Below are positions 18,551 through 26,475 of a DNA stretch of 64,000 nt, one piece after another (position 1 is the first letter of the stretch; every line of letters begins with the position of its first letter). The position numbers and the translations under genes are program-made. The notes beneath the pieces were generated by a model, which was not told the DNA's origin, did not search any database, and was given only the letters and a program-made list of their open reading frames with translations. The DNA comes from Bacteroidota bacterium. Its GTDB lineage: Bacteria > Bacteroidota > Bacteroidia > Chitinophagales > Chitinophagaceae. The stretch is from assembly GCA_023428755.1 (NCBI GenBank), contig JAEYWX010000027.1:62001-126000 (forward strand), given 5' to 3'.

Positions 18551-19663
18551 ATGCAGCAACGATTGCTCCTCTCTTTCTTCGTTACTGTCTGCTGTGTCTT
18601 ATTTATAAGTCGCAAGAGTCTGCTTGCACAATCAACAGATTCATCCGTCAATAAAAGTCATTTGCTTATTTTACCCGTTGTATCCCGTTCTATTGAAACC
18701 GATTGGTCGTTTGGCGCAGGTGGTACCTTTACATTTTATACCACACGAAAAAAGGACAGCACCACACGAACTTCTTCCATCCGTTTCCTGGGAAGTTATT
18801 CGCTCCGCAAACAATTTATTTTCACCATCAACGGGCCTGTCTTTTTTCCGGGCGAAAAATATATTCTCAACAGTCATTTTTCATACAGCTCTTTCCCCGA
18901 TCGGTTTTGGGGGTTGGGCAACAACACGGCCGTCAGCAACGAAGAAGAATACGATTTCAGACAATTTTATATCCACCTGCATGGCGAACGTTTATTGAGC
19001 CATAAAATATTCGCCGGATTAATCTACGATTTCCAACGGGTAATTGATATCAATGTAAAAGATGCAGGCTTGTTTGAACAGCAACAGGTGGCCGGACGTC
19101 AACCCTACCAGGTATCGGGCTTAGGTGCCAGCATTTCATGGGATACACGAAACAATACCTTTTGGCCAAACAAAGGTCATCTGCTTTCATTACAAGCCAC
19201 GCACTTCACTTCGCTGCTGTTATCGGACCATCGATACACGAATTTTATTGCAGATATGCGATTTTATAAACGCATCAGCCGGAAACAAATTCTTGCAGTA
19301 CATGCATATGGATTTTTTAATACAGGAGCAGATATTCCGATCAGAAGCATTGCATCATTGGGTGGTGCCGACCGGATGCGGGGTTATTTTAATGGACGAT
19401 ACAGAGATGATCATTTGCTGAGTTTACAGGCAGAGTATCGTGTACCCGTTTACAAACGCTTCAGTGCTGTTGGTTTTGCGGGTGTGGGCGATGTGGCCGG
19501 ACGTTTCAGCACACTTTCACTGCAACGATTAAAGTATTCGTATGGCGGCGGCTTACGTTTTGCGGTGAACAAAAATGAAAAACTGCATATCCGTTTCGAT
19601 TATGGATTTGGCAGCGGCAAGGGCAACAACGGTTTTTATTTGCAGTTTGGGGAAGCGTTTTGA
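18551..19663 (+). CDS. BamA/TamA-family outer-membrane barrel (Omp85 C-terminal domain)
   Basis: The 370-residue protein has a signal peptide (LLLSFFVTVCCVLFISRKSLLAQ) and no POTRA domains. It is a surface-antigen-type barrel with strand pairs such as GAGGTFTFYTTRKKDSTTRTSSIRFLG, GLGASISWDTRNNTFWPNKGHLLSL and SLGGADRMRGYFNGRYRDDHLLSLQAEYRVPV. The last carries the RGY-type L6 motif and the final strand ends GNNGFYLQFGEAF. It probably sits in the outer membrane; the short, POTRA-less form is common in Bacteroidota and its client is unknown. It follows nnr by 3 bases. Confidence 0.8.
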   Translation: MQQRLLLSFFVTVCCVLFISRKSLLAQSTDSSVNKSHLLILPVVSRSIETDWSFGAGGTFTFYTTRKKDSTTRTSSIRFLGSYSLRKQFIFTINGPVFFPGEKYILNSHFSYSSFPDRFWGLGNNTAVSNEEEYDFRQFYIHLHGERLLSHKIFAGLIYDFQRVIDINVKDAGLFEQQQVAGRQPYQVSGLGASISWDTRNNTFWPNKGHLLSLQATHFTSLLLSDHRYTNFIADMRFYKRISRKQILAVHAYGFFNTGADIPIRSIASLGGADRMRGYFNGRYRDDHLLSLQAEYRVPVYKRFSAVGFAGVGDVAGRFSTLSLQRLKYSYGGGLRFAVNKNEKLHIRFDYGFGSGKGNNGFYLQFGEAF

Positions 19664-19687
19664 ACTATCTTTTGTTACTTTTATAAT

Positions 19688-20011
19688 ATGAACTCTTATT
19701 TCAGTTTTATAGATACAAAAGCACTCGATCAAAAAATACGATCGGGCGAATTCCCTTTTAGTCAAAAACTATTTTGGGATACTTCAATTGAAAAAATTGA
19801 CTTGAGAAAAAATCAACGTTATATTATTGAGCGTGTAGTTACACGTGGCTTCCTCGAAGATTTTTATATGCTTCTGCAACTATATACAACCAATGAAATA
19901 AAAGAAGGGTTGCGAAAAAGCAGGGAACTTGATCCTAAAACAATTCATTTCTGCAGTCATTACTTCAATATTCCTAAACAGGAGTTGCATGCTTCATCTT
20001 TCTACAATTGA
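19688..20011 (+). CDS. DUF6922-type putative antitoxin
   Basis: The 107-residue protein has the feel of the DUF6922 family: FWDTSIEKIDLRKNQRYIIERVVTRGFLEDFYMLLQLYT followed by a helical C-terminus ending LDPKTIHFCSHYFNIP. In Bacteroidota this family sits directly upstream of AbiEii-like nucleotidyltransferases, as here. The downstream gene starts 23 bases before this one ends. I infer an antitoxin or partner role from that arrangement. Confidence 0.75.
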   Translation: MNSYFSFIDTKALDQKIRSGEFPFSQKLFWDTSIEKIDLRKNQRYIIERVVTRGFLEDFYMLLQLYTTNEIKEGLRKSRELDPKTIHFCSHYFNIPKQELHASSFYN

Positions 20012-20606
20012 CCACAATACCTTCAACTTGCTGAAGGCTCTTTTTACGATTGATGAAATAAAAAAACAATTTGCATTAGCTGGCGGCACAGCTCTGGCAT
20101 TGCAAATCGGGCACAGAAAATCAATTGATCTTGATTTTTTTTCGCCAGATGCTTTTCAGACAAAAGATATTGAAATAGCAATTGCATCGGAATACAGCAG
20201 CCATTACACCTTAGTAAATGCAACAAAGCGGATGTTATTTTGCTACGTAAACAATATTAAATGTGACTTTGTAACGGAGCCTGCAAAACTGATTTCATCG
20301 TTTACAGAAACGGAAAATATCCGATTATTCAGTATAGCAGATATTGCCGCCATGAAAATGCACACAATTTGCGGCCGGGGTAAAAAGAAAGACTTTATTG
20401 ACGTCTATGCTCTCACTCAACTATATGGATGGAAACAGTTATTGCAGTGGTTTGAACAGAAATATGGTACAGATCAGTTTTATTTTCTATGGCGAAGTAT
20501 AGGTTATTTTGCTGATGCAGATGAAGATGCAGATATTGACCTGCTCCCTCCTTTCAATGCAACATGGGATAAAATAAAACTCTACATATCTGAACACTGC
20601 AAATAA
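19989..20606 (+). CDS. AbiEii/AbiGii-type nucleotidyltransferase toxin
   Basis: The 205-residue protein is counted from ATG 19989 (MLHLSTIDHNTFNLL), which overlaps the DUF6922 gene by 23 bases. It has the minimal nucleotidyltransferase motif FALAGGTALALQIGHRKSIDLDFFS (GG, then DxD). The conserved IADIAAMKMHTICGRGKKKDFIDVYAL follows. AbiEii-type proteins are toxins of type IV-like toxin-antitoxin or abortive-infection systems that modify tRNA ends or other targets. The pair is likely a phage-defence module. The target here is unknown. Confidence 0.85.
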   Translation: MLHLSTIDHNTFNLLKALFTIDEIKKQFALAGGTALALQIGHRKSIDLDFFSPDAFQTKDIEIAIASEYSSHYTLVNATKRMLFCYVNNIKCDFVTEPAKLISSFTETENIRLFSIADIAAMKMHTICGRGKKKDFIDVYALTQLYGWKQLLQWFEQKYGTDQFYFLWRSIGYFADADEDADIDLLPPFNATWDKIKLYISEHCK

Positions 20607-20607
20607 A

Positions 20608-20637
20608 AAGGCAGTCTGTATAAACAGACCGCCTTTG
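20608..20637. terminator. Shared terminator between convergent genes
   Basis: AAAGGCAGTCTG / CAGACCGCCTTT stem with one internal mismatch and a 6-base loop. It sits between the AbiEii gene (+) and hsp20 (-) and can act both ways. Confidence 0.75.
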
Positions 20638-20658
20638 CATGATTAACCAAAAACCAAC

Positions 20659-21060
20659 CTAACTGATCTTAATCTCCTGCTCTTTGGTTTGCGCTCCGGC
20701 AATAACGGGGAGGCTCACCTGCAGTACACCATCTTCATACTTTGCTGTAATAGCACTTGCATCAATGGTTTCATCCAGGGTAAACGTACGTACAAAACCT
20801 CCGCGGCTGTACTCACGCAACACCCAATGAAACTTTGGGAAACCTTCGGGTGGTGTGTAGGAAATTGATAACTCATTTCCTTTTACACTCACCGAGAAAT
20901 GCTCCTTGATGCGGCCCGGTGCAAACACCAGCATTTCATAACTGGTATCTGTTTTGTAAATGTTTACTGCGGCTCTTTGCATGGAACGGTAAAGCAGGTG
21001 CCGTTTGCTGCTTCCGTAATGATCGCCTTTTGCGGCGTGTGACTGATGATACATCGTCAT
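20659..21060 (-). CDS. Small heat-shock protein, Hsp20/alpha-crystallin family
   Basis: The 133-residue cytoplasmic holdase chaperone has an alpha-crystallin domain spanning about residues 30-125. It shows AVNIYKTDTSYEMLVFAPGRIKEHFSVSVKGNELSISYTP, FVRTFTLDETIDASAITAKYEDGVLQVSLPV and a short polar tail EQEIKIS. The A-x-x-x-n-G-V-L-x-x-x-x-P motif is present as AKYEDGVLQVSLP. The N-terminal arm is short. It is a single gene. Confidence 0.9.
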   Translation of the reverse strand: MTMYHQSHAAKGDHYGSSKRHLLYRSMQRAAVNIYKTDTSYEMLVFAPGRIKEHFSVSVKGNELSISYTPPEGFPKFHWVLREYSRGGFVRTFTLDETIDASAITAKYEDGVLQVSLPVIAGAQTKEQEIKIS

Positions 21061-21143
21061 TTCGTTTTTTGTTAGAAAAAAATGTTTACTCTACAACAGA
21101 CGCTGGAACGAATAAAATACTTTACACACTACCTTCTGAAAAT

Positions 21144-21232
21144 GAATCTAGGCTAAAGCCGTACTTTTTTTTGTAACCCCGGTCTTAAGACCGGGTTAAT
21201 GAAAATCGCTTCCTGGCTTTAGCCTTGACTCT
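21144..21232. repeat. Nested inverted repeat, intergenic
   Basis: GGCTAAAGCC (21151-21160) is perfectly complementary to GGCTTTAGCC (21215-21224). Inside lies a second perfect hairpin, CCCGGTC-TTAA-GACCGGG (21178-21195). The block lies between hsp20 and a small membrane protein gene. It looks like a REP/MITE-type intergenic palindrome or a processed leader, and contains no ORF. Confidence 0.6.
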
Positions 21233-21243
21233 TCATACCAATA

Positions 21244-21271
21244 AAAAGCCCGAACATAAGTCCGGGCTAAA
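21244..21271 (-). terminator. Terminator of the sigma factor operon
   Basis: On the minus strand, TAGCCCGGACTTATGTTCGGGC followed by TTTTTATT, 22 bases past the stop of the 21293-21652 gene. Confidence 0.7.
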
Positions 21272-21292
21272 TACAAAAGCTAATTGTGTTTG

Positions 21293-21652
21293 TCAACCTT
21301 GCTCCTGTGTTGGTTTGTTCTCTGGTTTCATTTCTTTCTCTTCAGGATAACGACCGCAGCGTTTCCACCACTCCTGTTTGAACCGTGCCTTCTCTTCATC
21401 GCTCATGGCACTACAGTTTTGTTTCCATCCAGGGCCAGCTTTGTGTTTTCCTTTTCCACCAAAACCACTGAACAATATTTTACTTAATAAAAGAATACCA
21501 ATCGCCTGCCAGAAATTGATCACATACAAACCTGTTGCCGGCACCAACGCTGTGTTCCATAAAAACATCACCAGCCAGCCGAATGCAAATACCGCTGCTA
21601 TCACCAGCAAGGGTATAAGCGCCATCCATTTTTTATTCCTGTTCCGCATCAT
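21293..21652 (-). CDS. Small two-helix membrane protein encoded with an ECF sigma factor
   Basis: The 119-residue protein has two membrane helices (WMALIPLLVIAAVFAFGWLVMFLW and VINFWQAIGILLLSKILFSGF). A polar C-terminal tail (CSAMSDEEKARFKQEWWKRCG) follows. It starts 11 bases after the sigma factor stop on the same strand, so it is in the same operon and may help regulate the sigma factor, although it has no recognisable anti-sigma domain. Confidence 0.65.
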   Translation of the reverse strand: MMRNRNKKWMALIPLLVIAAVFAFGWLVMFLWNTALVPATGLYVINFWQAIGILLLSKILFSGFGGKGKHKAGPGWKQNCSAMSDEEKARFKQEWWKRCGRYPEEKEMKPENKPTQEQG

Positions 21653-21663
21653 CGTTAAAAATA

Positions 21664-22230
21664 TTAATTGTTTAGAAATTCGTTGTACAATGTTTCAAGT
21701 CGTGTACGCAGATGCAGTACTGCGTATCGCTTGCGTGAGATAATGGTTTTAATATTTTCATTTTCCCGGTCGGCAATTTCCTGCAGCGTCATATCTTCCA
21801 GTTCATTCCATATAAATACGTTTCGCTGTTTTTCAGGTAACTCCTGCAATGCTTCCATCAGTTCATCCCAAAAAAGGCGCTGCATGCTTTGTGTTTCCGC
21901 ATCTTCCTCATCGCTCCGGAGCAGGGATGAAAAAAAGCTGACACCTTCATCGTCTTCATACGAATAGTCGTCCAGTAACGCATCTTTTTTCTTTCTCGAT
22001 TTATCAATAATGCGGTTGCGGGCTACCCGGAATAACCATCCCCCGATATTATTGATTTCCTCTACAGCCGGTAAATTGCTGAATTGGTACCACACATCCT
22101 GCAGGATGTCTTCCGCATCTTCGTTGGTATTTACACGACTGCGTATAAAGCCGAACAACTGCTTACCGTAGTTGCTGATGGTTGATATGATTGTTTGCTG
22201 ACGGGCCATTGCCTCCATGCCATCCTTCAT
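21664..22230 (-). CDS. ECF-type RNA polymerase sigma factor
   Basis: The 188-residue protein has region 2 at about residues 15-85 (LFGFIRSRVNTNEDAEDILQDVWYQFSN ... GGWLFRVARNRIIDKSRKKK). Region 4 lies at about 125-180 (LPEKQRNVFIWNELEDMTLQEIADRENENIKTIISRKRYAVLHLRTRL). The length is typical of extracytoplasmic-function sigma factors. It is the first gene of a two-gene operon with a small membrane protein. Several Met codons are available at the start (MKDGMEAMARQ), so the exact start is uncertain. Confidence 0.9.
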   Translation of the reverse strand: MKDGMEAMARQQTIISTISNYGKQLFGFIRSRVNTNEDAEDILQDVWYQFSNLPAVEEINNIGGWLFRVARNRIIDKSRKKKDALLDDYSYEDDEGVSFFSSLLRSDEEDAETQSMQRLFWDELMEALQELPEKQRNVFIWNELEDMTLQEIADRENENIKTIISRKRYAVLHLRTRLETLYNEFLNN

Positions 22231-22302
22231 TTGATAAACAAGACGATGGCTGTTTTGATTTTACTTTAAAGATGCGGAAAAAGGCACAAGGTACAAGGTA
22301 CA

Positions 22303-22366
22303 AGGGTTGCCAACCTTCAACATCACAAAGTAAACTTCAGGAACCGACCCAAAGGTTGGCAACCCT
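22303..22366. repeat. 15-bp perfect inverted repeat
   Basis: AGGGTTGCCAACCTT (22303-22317) and AAGGTTGGCAACCCT (22352-22366) are perfect reverse complements 34 bases apart. Each arm is itself almost palindromic. A direct repeat GGTACAAGGTACAAGG lies just upstream. The block sits in the divergent gap between the sigma factor and the WYL regulator and resembles a mobile REP-type element. Confidence 0.65.
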
Positions 22367-22516
22367 ATATGTTCCAAGGCGATGTATCAAAAGGGACTGA
22401 GGAGTAAAATTGTGCCACTCCCCCTAATATCGTCATAGCTGTCTTCATTTAAAATACGGATTCTGCCCCGCCCCTCCGGTTGTTCCTTAATTTTGTGACC
22501 ACCGCAAAAAAATGTT

Positions 22517-23500
22517 ATGGCCGCTACCAAAAACGCATACCAACGATATCTCATTATTGACCGTACAATCCGCAGCAAACGGTTTGCAGCTTCAAGAAAA
22601 CGCATACTTGAAGCACTGGCAGAAGAACAACTGGCTATAACAAATGACATGCTGTCGAAAGATATTGATTTCATGCGCACCCATAAACAGGCACCTATTC
22701 TATTCGACCGTAAGAGAAATGGATATATCTACACCGACCCGGATTATTCATTTGAACAAAGCGCAATTACAGAAGAAGATAAATGGGTACTCGATTTTGC
22801 TAATGCAAGCATGCAGGCTTATGGCAACTCAAATCTTGTTATTCATTTCGATGGGTTGGTAAATAAACTGGTAACGGGAAGCACCAAAGAAAGAAGCAAC
22901 CAGGCCGACGGAGCTTCTTTTATTACACTTGAAAGCACCAACAACTACGGTTACGAATACCTGCACTTGCTTTACCGCTGTATTATTGAACAAACAGCGG
23001 TGGAAATAAAATATCATCCGTTTGGCAAAACCAAACGCACTTACAAGCTAAGCCCTTACCTGTTAAAACAATACCGAAACCGATGGTATGTGATTGGTTT
23101 TGCAAACGAAAAAGAAAGTACACTTGTGTTTGCGTTAGACAGAATTGTTACACTACAAACAATCAAACACAAATATCATATTGATACAAAGTTTGACAAG
23201 GAACAATACTTCCGGTACAGCTTTGGCACTACACACCGTTACGATCTGCAACCTGTAAGAGTACAGTTGCAGTTTAATAAAACAAACAAAGACTATATCC
23301 TTTCCCAGCCTTTGCACCACAGCCAGCAAGTGATTGAGCAAACAGAAGACTATGCAATTGTGGAACTGGAAGTATTGCTTACCTGGGAACTGAAAGCCAT
23401 GATCTTTAGTTACAGCAGTGCTGTAAAGGTATTAGCGCCTCAACAGTTGAAAGAAGAAATCGCTGCTGAATTACAAAAAGCAGCATCGGTGTATCTGTAA
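22517..23500 (+). CDS. WYL-domain transcriptional regulator
   Basis: The 327-residue protein has an N-terminal winged-helix region (YQRYLIIDRTIRSKRFAASRKRILEALAE...LSKDIDFMRTHKQAPILFDRKRNGYIY, residues 5-75). A WYL domain follows near residues 145-215 (AVEIKYHPFGKTKRTYKLSPYLLKQYRNRWYVIGFANEKESTLVFALDRI, with the RWYVIG equivalent of W-Y-L). A C-terminal WCX-like extension is present. Such regulators sense ligands or nucleic acids and often control defence or DNA-damage genes. A three-gene accessory cassette starts 830 bases downstream, but minus-strand genes intervene, so a link is only a guess. Confidence 0.85.
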   Translation: MAATKNAYQRYLIIDRTIRSKRFAASRKRILEALAEEQLAITNDMLSKDIDFMRTHKQAPILFDRKRNGYIYTDPDYSFEQSAITEEDKWVLDFANASMQAYGNSNLVIHFDGLVNKLVTGSTKERSNQADGASFITLESTNNYGYEYLHLLYRCIIEQTAVEIKYHPFGKTKRTYKLSPYLLKQYRNRWYVIGFANEKESTLVFALDRIVTLQTIKHKYHIDTKFDKEQYFRYSFGTTHRYDLQPVRVQLQFNKTNKDYILSQPLHHSQQVIEQTEDYAIVELEVLLTWELKAMIFSYSSAVKVLAPQQLKEEIAAELQKAASVYL

Positions 23501-23503
23501 TTG

Positions 23504-23743
23504 CTATTTACACTTTTCGTTATAAGTGGTTTCGGAAAGATGACCGGACCCAAGACAATACGGGCAGTTGATGGTTACATCAAAGCTGGTTACCTTACCC
23601 TTACCTAAACAATTACAACAGGTAGGATTATCATAGTATTTCTTTTCATTGGTTGAGTTGTTGTTGCCGACAATAGCCATGACAAGTAATACAGCCGCTG
23701 CAATAAGCCAATACATTTTTTTGTTGGATGATTTTTGTTCCAT
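23504..23743 (-). CDS. Small membrane-anchored protein with DnaJ-type zinc motif
   Basis: The 79-residue protein has a membrane segment (MYWLIAAAVLLVMAIVGN) followed by CCNCLGKGKVTSFDVTINCPYCLGSGHL. That is a pair of CxxCxGxG motifs of the DnaJ central zinc-binding kind, and no J-domain is present. It may be a membrane-tethered zinc or protein-binding module. It converges with the WYL gene, with 3 bases between the stop codons. Confidence 0.6.
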   Translation of the reverse strand: MEQKSSNKKMYWLIAAAVLLVMAIVGNNNSTNEKKYYDNPTCCNCLGKGKVTSFDVTINCPYCLGSGHLSETTYNEKCK

Positions 23744-23815
23744 GATGGTTACAATTTAATGAACCGCAAAACTCTAGCGGCCTGTTGTAACCGATGTACA
23801 ATGGAGAAAAAATAT

Positions 23816-24145
23816 TCAAGGTTGAAGGCCGCTTACATGTTTCTCCCACATGCTTTTTAATTGCTGAAACCACTCAATAAATTCTTTACTTACGCTTTGA
23901 TAAACGGGTAATTGCCTTGGAACAATTCTTGGGTTGATAATACGATTACTCCAAATGAAAAGCAGAGTTGATAGTATGTCTAATTCCTCTTCACTTAACT
24001 GCTCAAAGTTGCTGCAATAATACTGTAACTCCTGCCTGCACTCCTGCTCCTTTTGCCTTGTTTCTTCTATGGTAGCAATACGGGTAACAAAGCTGAAAAC
24101 ATGTAAGGTAAGCTCCCAGTTATCGGGGAGTTGAATTTTGTGCAT
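23816..24145 (-). CDS. Hypothetical helical protein
   Basis: The 109-residue protein is charged and helical (EETRQKEQECRQELQYYCSNFEQLSEEELDILSTLLFIWSNRI ... FIEWFQQLKSMWEKH). It has no signal peptide and no motif I recognise. It is an isolated minus-strand gene upstream of the AT-rich accessory cassette. Confidence 0.5.
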   Translation of the reverse strand: MHKIQLPDNWELTLHVFSFVTRIATIEETRQKEQECRQELQYYCSNFEQLSEEELDILSTLLFIWSNRIINPRIVPRQLPVYQSVSKEFIEWFQQLKSMWEKHVSGLQP

Positions 24146-24332
24146 GGGCTAAATTAGAATATGAAATTGTAATGGATGTACAAGGGATAATTAACAAAAG
24201 ATTTTTGAGAAGAATACAAAATGTTCAAAATTAAAATTGTATCATTGATCAAATCACAAAACTATATTGATATAAATATCTAATAATTGCTAAACGCAAT
24301 AATATTATTCTATTGCCATAAACTATCAACCA

Positions 24333-25028
24333 ATGAGACAAACCTTTTTAGATTTACTTTATAAACAACTCGCCATTTTACTAAATAAGAATAACGGTTA
24401 TTCTTATTTGAATGCACAATTTCCTAATGCCCTTCCCAAAAAAGGGATTTATTTCTTTTTTGAGAACGGAATATTTAGAACAAATAGTACACAATTAAAA
24501 GTGATGCGGATTGGCACACATTCTACAAGTAAGGAAAATGGTACAACCTTACGAAGCAGATTGAATCAACATAAAGGAAATTTAGGTAATGGCGGAGGTA
24601 ATCATCGTGGTTCAGTATTTCGTCTTCATGTAGGAAATGCGCATATTAATGATCTTGGGCTTCATGCTGCATTTCCACATTGGGGACTAGGTAACAATGC
24701 CCCTGCTGCCATTCGTGCCGCAGAACTTCCGCATGAGATTACAACAAGCAATACAATCAGAAACTATCCTTATACCTTTTTGAGTGTGCCAACATTTGAA
24801 AACAGATCCTTTGTTGAAACCTGTTCCATTGAATTATTATCAAATTCTAATGTTCAAATACCAATTGATGCCCCCTTAAACAATTGGCTTGGCTTTTTTT
24901 CCCCGAATCCGGCTATTGTTAACTCACACCTTTGGAATGTGCAACATATAAATAACTATCAGGCTGGCAACAATGAGCGTTATGAAACATTCATAAATAT
25001 TTTAACTACGTTGGTAGATCAGCATTAA
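24333..25028 (+). CDS. GIY-YIG-like nuclease domain protein, first gene of an AT-rich cassette
   Basis: The 231-residue protein has an N-terminal helix followed by a GIY-YIG-like layout. KKGIYFFFENG supplies the first core strand and KVMRIGTHS the second. TTLRSRLNQHKGNLGNGGGNHRGSVFRLHVG holds conserved Arg residues and FVETCSIELLSN could hold the late Glu. The YIG strand is altered to RIGT, as in several diverged members. The gene is visibly more AT-rich than its surroundings. It starts the same-strand set 24333-26383, and a DUF6884-like gene follows after 10 bases. The GIY-YIG call rests on pattern order and needs a profile search. Confidence 0.55.
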   Translation: MRQTFLDLLYKQLAILLNKNNGYSYLNAQFPNALPKKGIYFFFENGIFRTNSTQLKVMRIGTHSTSKENGTTLRSRLNQHKGNLGNGGGNHRGSVFRLHVGNAHINDLGLHAAFPHWGLGNNAPAAIRAAELPHEITTSNTIRNYPYTFLSVPTFENRSFVETCSIELLSNSNVQIPIDAPLNNWLGFFSPNPAIVNSHLWNVQHINNYQAGNNERYETFINILTTLVDQH

Positions 25029-25038
25029 AATAAATTAT

Positions 25039-25626
25039 ATGGCAGAGTTAATATTAATCCCTTGTGCCGGAAGTAAAAATCCTAATGACACCCATGTTAT
25101 ATTTCCAGTAGGCGCACCTGATATTATTGCCAATTTTGCTCCGAACGTGCAGCAAGATTTAATAAATAAAAGAGCCGCTTTAGCACCTTTTGCTAATCCT
25201 GTTGGCGGTTATTCAGTTGCACATTTCAGATATGCGGGCCCTCATGCATGGCAATATCATTTCCCCCAAGAAACATGGGTTGTAAGAGCACACCCACAAG
25301 TACATGTTTTAATTGTATCTGCTTATTTCGGATTACTTAATCCTTACTCGTTTATTCAGGATTATGACTTAATAATGACTAAGTCACTTATACCTATGTA
25401 TGATGGAGCGGTGATGAATTTTTGGAGTGAAGACCATTTCTTACACAACCTGCTTGTAGCTTATTGTAATGGAGAAAACATAACAGACATTCACAATTTA
25501 TTGCCGAACAACTATCAAGCAGCAGTTGAATTAAATATAGATATTCTTGGGGTGCAAATACATAATTATGCCTGGCAAGATAACCATGGTCATAATAGAG
25601 GTAATTGGTTATCTGAACATCTTTAG
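25039..25626 (+). CDS. DUF6884/YaaA-like protein, second gene of the cassette
   Basis: The 195-residue protein opens ELILIPCAGSKNPN and later has HVLIVSAYFGLLNPYSFIQDYDLIM. The two motifs (LIPCxGSK and VLxVSAxxGLLxPxxxIxDYDLxM) are those of DUF6884/YaaA-like proteins, a family linked to nucleobase or 7-deazaguanine-related and phage-borne functions. No further domain is visible. It sits 10 bases after the GIY-YIG-like gene and 67 bases before the third gene, all on one strand. Confidence 0.55.
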   Translation: MAELILIPCAGSKNPNDTHVIFPVGAPDIIANFAPNVQQDLINKRAALAPFANPVGGYSVAHFRYAGPHAWQYHFPQETWVVRAHPQVHVLIVSAYFGLLNPYSFIQDYDLIMTKSLIPMYDGAVMNFWSEDHFLHNLLVAYCNGENITDIHNLLPNNYQAAVELNIDILGVQIHNYAWQDNHGHNRGNWLSEHL

Positions 25627-25693
25627 CCTTTATTGTATTAAGTTTAGGACAATAAAAAAATAAAAATAATAAGAAGCTAATAAAAAGTAATTT

Positions 25694-26383
25694 ATGCCTC
25701 CAATAGCAAGATTAGTATGCAACAGAAACGGCTGGACTACCCCATCTGGAACAGATTGTAAGTTTCAAGATAATCACGGATTTCTACACGAAGCCATCTA
25801 CGGTTTTGGTTTTGAGGAGTGGCTATTTCGAGGATTTAACTTTACAGATGAAAATCAAGAAAAATGGTATTTAGGTTATTTACAGGGAATAGATAATCAA
25901 GCTGACGGCTATGAAGCTAATCATCTTTTCTTATCTACGAATCTTTACCCTAATCAAAATGCTATTTGTCCGCAACACACAAAAAGAATCGTAGGAAAGC
26001 TAAACCTCTGTAAAAAGTTAACGATCCATGAAAAAGAAATAGCTCATAACATACTCTTTGATATTAATCAAGTACAGCAATTTCCAAATCTCTTACGTAA
26101 TGAACTGGAGAATGGATTACTACATGATGTCAGGTTACAACAAGCGTTAAATAGTTTTGATGACCATTTGGCAAACAACAATCTTTTTAATGTAAAATTT
26201 AATTCTGCACAACGGTTTAATTTGCCGAATGAAAATATCAATTGGAATTATTTGCAATGGCCACACGGCATAATACACCATATCCCGGATAATTTCCAAT
26301 TAGCTCATATTGCCAATGATCAAATTAATGACTATTTAGCTATGAATGGTGGATTCATACAACAAGTGCTGCCTGCATTATAA
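25694..26383 (+). CDS. Unknown protein, third gene of the cassette
   Basis: The 229-residue cytoplasmic protein has the N-terminal segment NRNGWTTPSG ... FLHEAIYGFGFEEWLFRGF ... KWYLGYLQGID. It resembles the W-x-x-PSG ... GxGHEEWLF ... YGFLQ pattern that I associate, from memory only, with the N-terminal domains of some restriction-endonuclease-like proteins. The rest, including a basic HTKRIVGKLNLCKKLT stretch and a WPHGIIHHIP segment, is unfamiliar. There is no membrane segment. It is AT-rich and co-oriented with the two preceding genes. Confidence 0.5.
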   Translation: MPPIARLVCNRNGWTTPSGTDCKFQDNHGFLHEAIYGFGFEEWLFRGFNFTDENQEKWYLGYLQGIDNQADGYEANHLFLSTNLYPNQNAICPQHTKRIVGKLNLCKKLTIHEKEIAHNILFDINQVQQFPNLLRNELENGLLHDVRLQQALNSFDDHLANNNLFNVKFNSAQRFNLPNENINWNYLQWPHGIIHHIPDNFQLAHIANDQINDYLAMNGGFIQQVLPAL

Positions 26384-26475
26384 TATATTGATTCTGTAAT
26401 TGAAAACTTACAAATAGAAAATACAAAATTGAATACATTAAATTAAAAACACTTTTATCACCAAACTATTTACCC

